From Acidobacteriaceae bacterium (GTDB lineage Bacteria > Acidobacteriota > Terriglobia > Terriglobales > Acidobacteriaceae), in contig PMCH01000300.1 of the NCBI GenBank assembly GCA_003154055.1, forward strand, positions 2,312 through 18,026: a stretch of DNA of 15,715 nucleotides. Reading direction: 5' to 3'. The notes under the pieces were generated by a model that worked only from the letters and a program-made list of their open reading frames with translations, was not told the DNA's origin and did not search any database. A program made the position numbers and the translations under genes. Position 1 is the stretch's first letter. Each line of letters opens with the position of its first letter. This document shows positions 1 through 8,118 of the stretch, piece after piece.

Positions 1-2
1 CC

Positions 3-947
3 CAGGGCACGCTGGAGGCGGCGACGAAGTTCCTGGAGACCCTGGATTCGTCGCGCGCTGAAGTCATGCTCGACATACAGGTGTTTGAGGTGGGTCACTC
101 GTATGCCCGCAATATCGGCCTGCACATTCCGAGCGAGTTCAAACTCTTTAACATTCCGGCCGGAGCATTGGCGGCGCTGGGCGGACTGAGCATCCAGGAC
201 CTGATCAACCAACTGGTATCGTCGGGCGGCATCAACCAGGCGGGGAACGAGGCCATCGCCGCGCTGCTGGCGCAACTGCAGAGCCAGCAGGGATCGATCT
301 TCAGCCAGCCGGTGGCCACGTTCGGCGGCGGGATCACCTTGATGGGACTCTCCCTCGACCAGTTGCGGGCAAGTCTCTCCCTGAATGAGAGTTCGGTGAG
401 GACGCTCGATCACATTACGCTGCGGGCGTCGCAGGACAAAGAGGCCACGCTGAAAATCGGCTCGCGCTATCCGATCCTGAATGCCAGCTTTGCGCCAATC
501 TTCAACAGCAAAGCAATCTCCCAGGTGCTCCAGAACAATTCCTTCACGGCTCCATTCCCTTCCATCAATTACGAGGATCTGGGGCTGACAGTGAAAGCCA
601 AACCGGCGATTCACGGCACATCGGATATCACCTTGCAGTTGGAGCTGCAGTTTCGCACTCTGGGTACCGCCAGCCTGAACGGAGTGCCGGTGATCTCAAA
701 TCGCGAATACAAGGGCGGCATCGCGTTGAAGGAAGGCGAACCCGCAGTGGTGGCGGGGATGGTCACGAGAGACGACCAGAAGAGCCTGAGCGGGCTACCG
801 GCGTTCTCCCGGATTCCGGGGCTGCGGCTGCTGACCGCGGAGAACTCAAAGCAAGAGGAAGACAGCGAGCTTCTGATCGTGATCACCCCCTATGTGGTGC
901 GCGACCGGGACCGTGGCGAAACGCCGGAGATTTGGCTGGGAAAGTAG
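3..947 (+). CDS. Secretin (type II/III secretion or type IV pilus outer-membrane channel), 5'-truncated by window
   Basis: This is the C-terminal part of a secretin, the family of multimeric gated channels in the outer membrane (GspD/PilQ type). The frame is open to the left edge, so the ATG at 66 is internal; codons 3-65 read as the end of a periplasmic N-domain and lead into the stretch RAEVMLDIQVFEV, the usual entry to the secretin core. The core follows: the strand ATLKIGSRYPI near base 450, then VPVISNREYKGGIALKEGEP near 680-740, then the family signature GLPAFSRIPGLRLL (about 796-837) and the closing strand ELLIVITPYVVRDR. A Gly/Ala/Gln-rich insert (about 150-300) separates early core strands. 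The stop is 11 bases from the stop of the opposing DsbA-like gene, so the two genes are tightly convergent. The pathway cannot be fixed without the upstream part and neighbours; the family call is firm. Confidence 0.9.
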   Translation, partial: QGTLEAATKFLETLDSSRAEVMLDIQVFEVGHSYARNIGLHIPSEFKLFNIPAGALAALGGLSIQDLINQLVSSGGINQAGNEAIAALLAQLQSQQGSIFSQPVATFGGGITLMGLSLDQLRASLSLNESSVRTLDHITLRASQDKEATLKIGSRYPILNASFAPIFNSKAISQVLQNNSFTAPFPSINYEDLGLTVKAKPAIHGTSDITLQLELQFRTLGTASLNGVPVISNREYKGGIALKEGEPAVVAGMVTRDDQKSLSGLPAFSRIPGLRLLTAENSKQEEDSELLIVITPYVVRDRDRGETPEIWLGK

Positions 948-958
948 TGTGGCCGGCG

Positions 959-1870
959 TTACTGTCTTGCTGGCGAGGCGCCAGCATCGCCTGCCTGGAA
1001 ATCCACGATCTTCTTCATCGCATCCACGGGCACGCCTCCGCCCAGCATGCGTCCATTGATGAACAAAGCTGGGGTGCCGGTAACGCCGACGGATTTCCCG
1101 AGCGCTACCGATGTCTCTATTCGCGCCTTGGTGTCTGATTTTTCCGCGCAGGCAGCGATCTCGTCGCCATTTACGCCGGATTCGGTGGCGAGCGCCTTCA
1201 ACTTCTCGTCCGCATTGGACTCGGTGATGTTGGTCTGCTGCTCAAACGTCTTCTGGATGAATTTCCACACGGAATCGTTGGCGGAGCGGCCAATGCAATC
1301 GACGTAGCCAGCGGCTTTCTCGGCCCAGTTGTGTCCAGGAATGGGAAAATTCTGAAAGATGAAACGCGCGCCGGGTTCCAGGGCGACAAGTTGCTCGATG
1401 TTCGGAGCAGCCTCTTTGCAGTGCGGGCACTGCATGTCACTAAACTCAACGATCGTTACAGGGGCTGGGGTTGGCCCCTTGGCCGGGCCATTCACGCCCT
1501 TTTCCAGCTTGGCCCGTGCATCCTCGAAAGGCTTGGCCCCGAACGGGATGACCTCCCCGGAGATGGCATGCTTGCCGTCCGAGGAAACCAAAAGGCGGTT
1601 GGCGTTGGAACCCTGCGGGCCCGTGATGACCACCAGCACTTCGGCGAGACCTGGCATGGGGGAGGGGCGAATCTCGGCCACATTCCAGCTCAACGTGGGG
1701 TCATACCCGAACATTTGCTGTAGGAAAGAGTTTACGGTCTCTTCCGTGGGCAGGACGGTTTGGGCTGGTGCCGGGGCGGGCCTGGTCGTGAGTTGAGGAG
1801 CGGGTGCAGGTTTAGTTTGGGCGGCAGCTAGCGCGACCAGAAAAAAAGACAAGATTAACTTCTTCAGCAT
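959..1870 (-). CDS. Secreted DsbA-like thioredoxin-fold disulfide oxidoreductase
   Basis: 303 residues. The N-terminus MLKKLILSFFLVALAAAQ is a signal peptide (predicted cleavage near 17/18), followed by a Pro/Ala/Thr-rich linker (about 19-42) and a separate N-terminal domain (about 42-128) that I do not recognise. Residues 138-290 form a Thioredoxin_4/DsbA-type fold with active site CPHC (148-151) after VTIVEFSDMQ, and the cis-proline loop GVTGTPALFING with Pro267. CPHC is the dipeptide of E. coli DsbA, which suggests thiol oxidation of exported proteins in the periplasm, but isomerase or reductase roles are possible. C192 and C241 are two further cysteines within the fold. The ATG is preceded by GGAAGGG at good spacing. 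It lies 30 bases after the TPR gene on the same strand and is probably co-transcribed with it. No DsbB-like partner is in the window. Confidence 0.9.
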   Translation of the reverse strand: MLKKLILSFFLVALAAAQTKPAPAPQLTTRPAPAPAQTVLPTEETVNSFLQQMFGYDPTLSWNVAEIRPSPMPGLAEVLVVITGPQGSNANRLLVSSDGKHAISGEVIPFGAKPFEDARAKLEKGVNGPAKGPTPAPVTIVEFSDMQCPHCKEAAPNIEQLVALEPGARFIFQNFPIPGHNWAEKAAGYVDCIGRSANDSVWKFIQKTFEQQTNITESNADEKLKALATESGVNGDEIAACAEKSDTKARIETSVALGKSVGVTGTPALFINGRMLGGGVPVDAMKKIVDFQAGDAGASPARQ

Positions 1871-1900
1871 TGGATCCCTTCCAAGAGGATTTATTTGCTT

Positions 1901-3511
1901 TCAGTTCTTAGCGATCATTGCCGCTTTTTTGCGGGCAGTTTCCAGTTCCGGGCGCTCGGTACCCACACCGATCTCGGCCAACTTCTGGAAATACTTCGAA
2001 GCTGCCTGGGTATCGCCCGCCGCTTCCGCAGCTGAAGCTGCGCCCCAGAGGGCGTTGAAGCGGTTCGGGGCAGGCTTCAGAACGGTTTCGTACTCCGCAA
2101 AAGCGTCTTTCGGCCGGTTCTGTGCTTGCAGTAGTTGGGCGAGCAACTCGCGTGCCGGGACGATTGCACCGGGCGTGACCGCGTCTTTGTCCATGCTTTC
2201 TTCGAGTTCCGCTGCGGAGCGCATGCCCGCGACGGCGTCGTCGGGCTTTCCGGATGCCTGCGCGATCGAGGCAGCCACTTCGCGGCGCTGTACCTCGATC
2301 TGGTTCGACCAATATTGATTGCTGGCAGCGGCATCTCGCAGACGTCCAAGGTTCCGTTCTGCCTCGGCTGCGCGAGTAATATCTTTCGAGTGAGCCGCGC
2401 CCAAGCCGACCGCCATCCACGTGATGGACTGTGCCCAAGGAACGCTTTCGGCACGGGGTTCAAGACGAGCAGCATCTTCCCACTTGCCGAGTTCGATTGT
2501 GAAACGTGCCGGAATCGCCGCCAGCGCGTAGCCTCCGGTTAGTGTCAGTCCGGGGACCGGCTTCAGTGAATTCATTTCGTCCAGAACCGCCCGGGCCTCT
2601 GAGACGCGCCCCTCCTGCAAGTAGGCGTACTCGAGGTAGTCCATGGCGTGCAGGCGCTGATCGCGGGCTTCTCCGTTGGAAGAGGTGCCTTCCGCCTGGG
2701 TGGCCAGCTCGGCGGACCGACGGTTGGAATGGACGGATTCTTCCCATGATCCCACACGTGTGAACAGATGCGACGGCATGTGGTTGGCGTGAGCGGAGGC
2801 GGGCGCGATGGTCGCGTACTTACGCGCGGCGGACAATCCTTTTTCGGCTAGAAGAGGATTGTCGTAGCAATGAATGATGTAGTGAGCGACGCCCGGATGA
2901 TTGGGCTGCTTGGCGAAGATTGGCTCCAGGATTTCGCCGCACTTGCGCTGGTTGGTAAAGGTCTTGTCGGTCTTGGGAGCGGTGACGTCGAGCAGCAGCG
3001 CATGGAAAATCGCGGCCTCGGTGTCGTCGGGATAGGCGGCCTGCACTGCTCCCATCTTTTGTTCGAAAGCCTGAGCGTGCGTGTATTCGTCTTTGCCGTC
3101 TTCTTTGTAGACTTCGGCGAGCGCATCAATGTAGGCACGTTCGCGGGCAGTGGTCGCGGCATTCCCGGCGGCGATTTCCTGCGCTCTACGGGAAGCTACA
3201 CGTCCGGCAGCGGTATCACCGTTATGCCAGAGGCCGTGATAGTGCGACATGGCGACACCCCACTGGGCCATTGCACATTGTGGGTCCTGCTTGGAGATGT
3301 CAGTGAACGCGGCCCTGGTCTGCTCGTACTGGAAGGAGTGCAGCAAGGCTACGGCGCGCTGGAAGCTGGTTTCGACAGCCTTCGAGCAGGAGGTCGCAAA
3401 GTGCACGGAACCAACTTCTTTCTCGGTGAGCGCGTGCTGATGGCCTTCGTCGCACCAAGCCAGACTAGCGCCAAGAAGAGACACGGCGATCAAAGTCGCG
3501 GCAAATCGCAT
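1901..3511 (-). CDS. Secreted tetratricopeptide-repeat protein of unknown role
   Basis: 536 residues from the ATG chosen here. The N-terminus MRFAATLIAVSLLGASLA is a signal peptide. The body is helical with TPR-like pairs: one near 45-95 (FQRAVALLHSFQYEQTRAAF), others towards the end (ALWGAASAAEAAGDTQAASK). Two conserved-looking His-rich blocks, HYIIHCYDNP (210-219) and HANHMPSHLFTRVGSW (241-256), are typical of a family of large bacterial TPR proteins without assigned function. An in-frame ATG 11 codons upstream (3544) also exists, but it has no Shine-Dalgarno and lies on the 5' side of the predicted transcription start; the ATG at 3511 has GAGG five bases ahead and directly precedes the signal peptide. 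It is followed after 30 bases by the DsbA-like gene. C20 does not sit in a lipobox (W precedes it). Substrate or partner unknown. Confidence 0.85.
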   Translation of the reverse strand: MRFAATLIAVSLLGASLAWCDEGHQHALTEKEVGSVHFATSCSKAVETSFQRAVALLHSFQYEQTRAAFTDISKQDPQCAMAQWGVAMSHYHGLWHNGDTAAGRVASRRAQEIAAGNAATTARERAYIDALAEVYKEDGKDEYTHAQAFEQKMGAVQAAYPDDTEAAIFHALLLDVTAPKTDKTFTNQRKCGEILEPIFAKQPNHPGVAHYIIHCYDNPLLAEKGLSAARKYATIAPASAHANHMPSHLFTRVGSWEESVHSNRRSAELATQAEGTSSNGEARDQRLHAMDYLEYAYLQEGRVSEARAVLDEMNSLKPVPGLTLTGGYALAAIPARFTIELGKWEDAARLEPRAESVPWAQSITWMAVGLGAAHSKDITRAAEAERNLGRLRDAAASNQYWSNQIEVQRREVAASIAQASGKPDDAVAGMRSAAELEESMDKDAVTPGAIVPARELLAQLLQAQNRPKDAFAEYETVLKPAPNRFNALWGAASAAEAAGDTQAASKYFQKLAEIGVGTERPELETARKKAAMIAKN

Positions 3512-3544
3512 AGGCACCTCGTGAAATCCCACTGATCTTTTCAT

Positions 3545-3573
3545 GTTATCGCAATTGTGTGCGAGTCCGGCAA
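3545..3573 (-). promoter_or_regulatory. Candidate sigma70-type promoter for the TPR/DsbA-like pair
   Basis: On the minus strand TTGCCG (3573-3568) is followed by a 17-base spacer and GATAAC (3550-3545), each 4 of 6 matches to TTGACA/TATAAT with ideal spacing. Transcription would start near 3538, giving a leader of about 27 bases to the ATG at 3511. It lies in the 76-base gap downstream of nadE, so TPR/DsbA-like expression could be independent of nadE. Confidence 0.45.
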
Positions 3574-3587
3574 CCCTTCCGAAACCG

Positions 3588-5228
3588 TCAGAGCTCCGAC
3601 TTGGCGGCGATGGGAAACCGGCGGCCGTAGCCGAAGGCCTTGGCGGAGATCTTGATTCCGGGTGCGGCTTGCTGACGCTTGTATTCGGCGCGTTCGACCA
3701 TGCGGATGACGCGTTTCACAAGATCCAGATCGAAATTGTGGGAGCGGGCGATCTGTTCGGCGGAGCGCGATTCCTCGACGTAGTCCTCGAGGATCGCGTC
3801 GAGGACGTCGTAGGGCGGCAGGGAGTCGGAGTCCTTCTGATCGGGGCGCAATTCCGCCGACGGAGGCTTGTCGATGGTGGCCTGGGGGATCACTGGACGG
3901 CGGGAATTCACGTAGGCGCTGAGGCGGTAGATCATTGTCTTGGGGACGTCAGAGATCACCGCGAGTCCGCCGACCATGTCGCCGTAGAGAGTGCAGTAGC
4001 CTACGCCCAGTTCGCTCTTGTTGCCGGTGGAAAGCACTAGAGCTCCGAACTTGTTGGACAGGGACATCAGGAGCATGCCACGGGCGCGAGACTGGATGTT
4101 TTCCTCGGTGGCGTCCTCGGGCAGACCGGCGAAGACGGGATTGAGGGTGCAGCGAGCGGCTTCGTAGATCTCGCTAATCGAGAGCAGTTCGAAGCGAATG
4201 CCGAGGTTCGTGGCCAATTGGCGAGCGTCGTCAATCGAACCCTCGGAGGAATAGGGCCCGGGCATGCCGACGCCGATTACGTTCTCGGGACCGAGGGCAT
4301 CGACCGCGATCGCGGCCGTGAGCGCGGAATCGATGCCTCCGCTGAGGCCGATGATCACTTTATGGAACCCGCATTTGCGGACGTAGTCACGCGTGCCCAG
4401 CACGAGCGCTTCGTAGGCACTGGCGTCCTCGCCCGCGATCTGATCGTGGATCTCGCCGGTCAGGGTCCGGGAATCGAAATAGATCAGGTCTTCCGCGAAC
4501 GACTTGCCCTGTGCGACAATTTTGCCGTCGGGCGCGATTACCAGGCTCGATCCATCAAAGACCAGGCTGTCGTTGCCTCCCACCAGATTCACCATGGCGA
4601 CCGGGACCTTGTCGTTCTTGGCGATGGCGGTGAGCATGTCGCGGCGGAGTTCGCGCTTCCCCAGCCAGAAGGGCGAGGCGGAGATATTCAGCACGAAATC
4701 CCCCCCGGCGCGGACTAATTCTTCGACCGGGTCAACTCCGTAGAGGCGGCGGTCCCAGAAATGCTTGTCGTTCCACGCATCCTCGCAGATCGTTAAGGCC
4801 ATCTGGCTCCCGCAGAAGGGAAAAAGTTGCTGGCTCCTGGCGGGAGCGAAATTGCGCGCCTCGTCGAAGACGTCGTAGGTGGGAAGCAGCATTTTCGACT
4901 GGATGAAATCCACCCGGCCGTCGCGCAGCAGAGCGGCGGAGTTCATCACCGACTTGCCGGTCTCGGCGTGGGCGGGAGTAACCAGGCCGCAGATGACGGC
5001 GATGCCCATGGTCTCCGCAGCGATCTTCTCAACGGACTCGCGGTTGCGCGTGACAAATGAAGGCCGCTCCACCAGGTCTCGGGGTGGATACCCGCACACC
5101 GATAGTTCAGGGAAAAGGATCAGACCGGCGCCGGCGTCGCGCGCCCGCAACGAGAACTGGACTATCTTGGCGGCGTTGCCCGAGAAGTCCCCGACGGTGG
5201 GGTTGATCTGACCGAGGGCAATCTTCAC
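3588..5228 (-). CDS. nadE: Glutamine-dependent NAD+ synthetase
   Basis: 546 residues, full length for the two-domain form (EC 6.3.5.1), which makes NAD+ from deamido-NAD+, ATP and glutamine in the cytoplasm. The N-terminal nitrilase-like glutaminase domain (1 to about 265) carries the triad E41 (LFPELSVCGYPPRDL), K112 (IQSKMLLPTYDVFDE) and C148 (ALTICEDAW). The C-terminal synthetase domain has the pyrophosphate loop SGGIDS (296-301), the STGNKSELGVGYCTLYGD block (400-417) and DQKDSDSLPPYDVLD (463-477). The start codon is GTG at 5228, since the encoded MKIALGQINPTVGDF begins the nitrilase domain exactly; no Shine-Dalgarno is obvious ahead of it. It lies 62 bases after the TonB-domain gene on the same strand and may be read through from it. 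All key residues are present. Confidence 0.97.
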   Translation of the reverse strand: MKIALGQINPTVGDFSGNAAKIVQFSLRARDAGAGLILFPELSVCGYPPRDLVERPSFVTRNRESVEKIAAETMGIAVICGLVTPAHAETGKSVMNSAALLRDGRVDFIQSKMLLPTYDVFDEARNFAPARSQQLFPFCGSQMALTICEDAWNDKHFWDRRLYGVDPVEELVRAGGDFVLNISASPFWLGKRELRRDMLTAIAKNDKVPVAMVNLVGGNDSLVFDGSSLVIAPDGKIVAQGKSFAEDLIYFDSRTLTGEIHDQIAGEDASAYEALVLGTRDYVRKCGFHKVIIGLSGGIDSALTAAIAVDALGPENVIGVGMPGPYSSEGSIDDARQLATNLGIRFELLSISEIYEAARCTLNPVFAGLPEDATEENIQSRARGMLLMSLSNKFGALVLSTGNKSELGVGYCTLYGDMVGGLAVISDVPKTMIYRLSAYVNSRRPVIPQATIDKPPSAELRPDQKDSDSLPPYDVLDAILEDYVEESRSAEQIARSHNFDLDLVKRVIRMVERAEYKRQQAAPGIKISAKAFGYGRRFPIAAKSEL

Positions 5229-5290
5229 AGCACTAGTTTAGAGGGAGAACGGGTTGAGATGCCAATGTCACCGACGAGTCGTACGGTTCC

Positions 5291-5725
5291 CTAGTTCGAA
5301 TCGGTAACAATAGTGTCAATCTTCATCGGAGGCGCGGATATTTCCACGCTCGTCGGAAGTTCGAGTTTGACGCGAAAGCTCTGCTTATCCGGTAACAGGT
5401 AAGGGATTTCTTTCCCTTCGATTTTGTACTCGTATCTAATGACAAGTTCTGAAGACTTGCCTCCCGCCGAAGGAGCAAAATGCCACGTCTTGATGTTCTC
5501 GGCGGTTAACCCTTGCAGCAGAGTGGGACCAGAGGTAACGGTCGCCTTGGTCACTTGACCGTCCGGGTTGACCGCAACCCTCAACTCAACTGTACCTTGA
5601 ATTCTCGCCTGATAAGCCAGGGGCGGATACCTCGGAATGTCCATTGATCGAACCGAGAGTTCCGGTGGCTCTTCTGCAAAGGTAAATGCCGTAGTGAGCA
5701 AACACAAAGCGAAGAGTCGTTTCAT
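5291..5725 (-). CDS. Periplasmic single-domain TonB C-terminal protein
   Basis: 144 residues. MKRLFALCLLTTAFTFA is a cleavable signal peptide (cleavage near 17/18), and the rest is mostly a TonB C-terminal fold (about 28-105): YPPLAYQARIQGTVELRVAV, the NPDGQV turn, VTSG, then NIKTWHFAP. In classical TonB this domain contacts the TonB box of outer-membrane receptors. Here there is no retained membrane anchor, no Pro-rich spanning region and no ExbB/ExbD in the window, so energy transduction is unlikely; a periplasmic or surface binding role is an inference. The C-terminal 35 residues extend beyond the domain and are unrecognised. The ATG follows AGGAG at about ten bases. It starts 27 bases after the stop of the upstream secreted protein gene, suggesting co-transcription. 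Confidence 0.85.
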   Translation of the reverse strand: MKRLFALCLLTTAFTFAEEPPELSVRSMDIPRYPPLAYQARIQGTVELRVAVNPDGQVTKATVTSGPTLLQGLTAENIKTWHFAPSAGGKSSELVIRYEYKIEGKEIPYLLPDKQSFRVKLELPTSVEISAPPMKIDTIVTDSN

Positions 5726-5752
5726 AGCTCTCTGTCTCCTTGCTCTTCAAGT

Positions 5753-6742
5753 TCACACCAAGTTCGGCACCGGATTGCCTTTGGGGTCCGTCTGCTGGGG
5801 TCCCGTGACTGGGCCGTTTCCGTTGATCCCACCTGCGGGGTGGCCATCCGGCATCTCTTCTCCGGGTCGGCGCAGTGTGGGTGCATTGATGGGGCGTTCC
5901 TGCTGTTTCTGCGCGAGGGCGGCTTCCCCAAGATCGACTTCTTTCTCGGTGCGGATGACCTTCTGGCCGTTCACTTTCATGGTCTCGACCCGCACCACCT
6001 CATCGCCCACGAGGCGAACGAAATCCACGTCTTTCGGGGGATCGCCGTAGATCCACTCTTCAAACTCAACTTCGTCGGCGCGCTCGCGGATCTTCTTCGG
6101 CGGACGTCCTTTGGAATAGAGCACCATGTCGCGGTTCATCCCCACCAGCACTTGATGAGCTTTGATGGCGTCGCGGATTTTGGGTGGAACGGTCTCAAGA
6201 TACGCATCCACGGGCGACTTGGAATCAAAATCGAATACGGGGCGAAGCAGTTGCTTCAGTTCGGGCCCGGTCATCTCGGGAACGTACTTGTCGAAGCAGA
6301 GGTCCACGAACGAACCGCGGGCGTTGGCGTTCGAGTCGGAGGGAGCAATCGGAGTCGATCCTCCGCTGCCGCCCACCTGGATGTGCTGGTACCACTTCTG
6401 TTTCTTGACGGGACCGCCGTTGAACTCGAAGTGAATGTGGTCGTCTTTGATGACGATGTCGGTGATGCGGGCCTGATCTCCGGGCTTCGCGGCAGGGCCC
6501 CAGAGAGCCATTTTTTGCTGCAACTCGGGGCCGCTGGGAGTGATGACTCCGTTCTTGAGCTTCAGCCCTGTTTTCCCCATGGGGAAGGGCGAGCGAATGT
6601 AAACCAATTCGGAGTTAAAGGCGCGGACGATTTCCTGGCGAGTTTGCCGGGTGATGCGTGGCGGTGGAGTGTTCTCGCCAGGCGCCAGCACTGAGCCGAT
6701 CAAGAGCGGGACAAACAGCAGAAAAACGCGGCGCAACGACAT
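5753..6742 (-). CDS. Secreted protein of unknown function with a BamE-like segment
   Basis: 329 residues; I do not recognise the whole family. MSLRRVFLLFVPLLIGSVLAP is a signal peptide. Residues 30-195 hold an unrecognised domain with LVYIRSPFPMGKTGLKLKNG near 46-65 and a DKYVPEMTGPELKQLLRPVFDF region near 151-172. Residues 198-255 (VLVGMNRDMVLYSKGRPPKK, then EEWIYGD and VDFVRLVGDEVVRVE) follow the order of SmpA/OmlA (BamE)-like domains: a helix leading to LG(R)P, a W-x-Y strand, then F..l.gd.V. The tail (283-329) is rich in Pro, Gly and Asn and probably disordered. The start is supported by GGGGTG upstream of ATG and by the TATAAT box described separately. It is followed 27 bases on by the TonB-domain gene, so the pair may act together in the periplasm; this is an inference. 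Confidence 0.75.
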   Translation of the reverse strand: MSLRRVFLLFVPLLIGSVLAPGENTPPPRITRQTRQEIVRAFNSELVYIRSPFPMGKTGLKLKNGVITPSGPELQQKMALWGPAAKPGDQARITDIVIKDDHIHFEFNGGPVKKQKWYQHIQVGGSGGSTPIAPSDSNANARGSFVDLCFDKYVPEMTGPELKQLLRPVFDFDSKSPVDAYLETVPPKIRDAIKAHQVLVGMNRDMVLYSKGRPPKKIRERADEVEFEEWIYGDPPKDVDFVRLVGDEVVRVETMKVNGQKVIRTEKEVDLGEAALAQKQQERPINAPTLRRPGEEMPDGHPAGGINGNGPVTGPQQTDPKGNPVPNLV

Positions 6743-6753
6743 AAAACACCCCG

Positions 6754-6783
6754 GGCCGGTATGAGCTCATTATAGCTCCGGCC
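6754..6783 (-). promoter_or_regulatory. TATAAT box inside an imperfect dyad upstream of the secreted-protein gene
   Basis: On the minus strand a perfect TATAAT (6774-6769) lies about 27 bases before the ATG at 6742. It is framed by an imperfect inverted repeat: GGCCGG...GAGCT (6754-6767) against AGCTC CGGCC (6774-6783), with a short asymmetric insertion. No good -35 is seen at 16-18 bases. The dyad could be an operator overlapping the -10, or a hairpin in the gap after the GHMP kinase gene; both readings are inferences. Confidence 0.45.
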
Positions 6784-6837
6784 GGAAGCGAAGCGGTTGC
6801 TCGAAAATCAGGACAAGACAATCCTGATTCTGACAAG

Positions 6838-7875
6838 TCACGGCTCTTCGGAGAATCTGAGGCCTTCCCGTGCCACTCGCAAAGGCAGGATGCGGCCTCC
6901 GGCTTCGGCCAGGGCATGGGCCACGGACTCCTTCGCGCCTTCTTCCACCATGAATAAGACGCAGCCACCACCTCCGGCGCCGCAGACTTTGGCGGCGCGG
7001 CCACCCGTCTTGGCGGAAACGGCGATCAGCTTGTCGATCAGTGGAGTGGTGATCCCAGGCGCGTTGGTGCGGCGCAACTTCCATTCCTCGCGCAGCAGGC
7101 GGGCCACATCCTCCCAATCGTGACGCAGGAGAGCTTGGTGCATGTCGCGAGCGATGGCGGCGATCTTCTCAAAATTGCGGAAAACACGCTTGTCGCCGTC
7201 AATGTGGGACTTGAAAACCTCCCAGTTGTTGATGCCGGACTGCCGCGGCGCACCCGTGTAAGCAAGAACAAAACGCATCTCGATCTCTTCGGGAGCAACG
7301 GGCACGGGAGCGCGGACGATCCCATCGGGTTCCAGGTGGACGGCGCTGACACCACCGTAGAGGGCGGGGTAGTAGTCCTGGCAACCGGTCGGCACGCTGA
7401 TGATCTGGGCTTCGATGTTCTGGGCGATGATCCGCATTCTTTCCAGTTCCAGATCGCGGCCCGTGAAGCGAGCGAGGGCGGCGGTGGTGGCGATCATGAG
7501 AGCCGAGGAGCCCGAAATGCCCGCGCCGACCGGGGACTGCGATTTGGTTTCGAGGCGGAATCCGCGCTCGGGCGCAAAGAACCGGACCAGATAAGCGGCC
7601 AGGGCATGGCGATGGCTCTTGGCGGCCATCAGTTCATCGAGATTCGCATACGTGTCCTGCTTCTTGGTATCGAGCGAACAGAGTTCAATTCGCTGGTCGG
7701 GCAAGGGCGTGATGCGGCAGGTAGTCAGGATCTCCAGGGCAAAGTTCAGGGTCAAAGCGCCAGGGTGAAACAGGTAGAGGGGCCAGAGGTCGATTGTGCC
7801 CCCGGCCAGGTCCGCCCGGCAGGGAGCGTGGGCGATAAAGCTTGGCGACGGAGGCGGGACAGGCTTTCTGATCAT
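6838..7875 (-). CDS. GHMP-family sugar kinase, HddA-like
   Basis: 345 residues with all three GHMP kinase motifs: substrate-side motif APCRADLAGGTIDLW (17-31), the ATP loop SPVGAGISGSSALMI (114-128) and the C-terminal glycine loop KVCGAGGGGCVLF (296-308). The central PTGCQDYYPALYGG (162-175) resembles the GKQDQYxAAxGG block of D-glycero-D-manno-heptose 7-phosphate kinases (HddA) and related sugar-1-kinases, so a cytoplasmic kinase for an activated-sugar pathway is the best reading. The exact substrate is not resolvable. No heptose, GDP-sugar or LPS gene lies next to it. The ATG at 7875 is the first after an in-frame stop (TGA 15 bases upstream), with no clear Shine-Dalgarno. The gene starts divergently from the HD-GYP gene with a 243-base gap between them. 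Confidence 0.85.
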   Translation of the reverse strand: MIRKPVPPPSPSFIAHAPCRADLAGGTIDLWPLYLFHPGALTLNFALEILTTCRITPLPDQRIELCSLDTKKQDTYANLDELMAAKSHRHALAAYLVRFFAPERGFRLETKSQSPVGAGISGSSALMIATTAALARFTGRDLELERMRIIAQNIEAQIISVPTGCQDYYPALYGGVSAVHLEPDGIVRAPVPVAPEEIEMRFVLAYTGAPRQSGINNWEVFKSHIDGDKRVFRNFEKIAAIARDMHQALLRHDWEDVARLLREEWKLRRTNAPGITTPLIDKLIAVSAKTGGRAAKVCGAGGGGCVLFMVEEGAKESVAHALAEAGGRILPLRVAREGLRFSEEP

Positions 7876-8118
7876 GCAGAGTTTGTATCACGGCGGAAAC
7901 CGGGATTGGCGTGATCTTGGGCACGTAGCGCCGGTCGAGGAATCACAAGAGTGACCGCCCGGATGCCGGGCACCGGGACGATGGTGATCGGCGATTGAGT
8001 ACTTCGGTAACGGTAGTTGTACTGAAAGCACCTAAGGTTTCTGCGGGCGCGAAACTTAGAATGGGAGCAAGCCGAACCGCGCGTAGCCCCCGCTGCGCCC
8101 GGGTCGCCGGACTATCCA
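7876..8118. other. Divergent intergenic region with potential stem-loops
   Basis: This 243-base gap separates the divergent GHMP kinase and HD-GYP genes. Visible on the plus strand are a 6-bp hairpin GCCCGG-atg-CCGGGC (7957-7971), enclosed by ATCAC (7942-7946) and GTGAT (7984-7988), and a second hairpin CTAAGGTTTC / GAAACTTAG with one bulged G (8032-8059). I found no clear -35/-10 pair, and it does not match the c-di-GMP-I (GEMM) riboswitch core. An alternative -10, TAGAAT at 8057-8062, has no partner -35. Confidence 0.4.

Noticed and set aside
5840..6694. 284-codon open frame on the plus strand opposite the secreted-protein gene
   Set aside because: It is antisense to a gene with signal peptide and start signals, and has no recognisable domain.
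7120..7914. 264-codon open frame on the plus strand opposite the GHMP kinase
   Set aside because: Antisense to intact GHMP motifs; composition is a mirror of them.
7940..8118. c-di-GMP (GEMM) riboswitch ahead of the HD-GYP gene
   Set aside because: Hairpins are present but the conserved GGACGCAAAGCC-type core and the receptor bases are absent.
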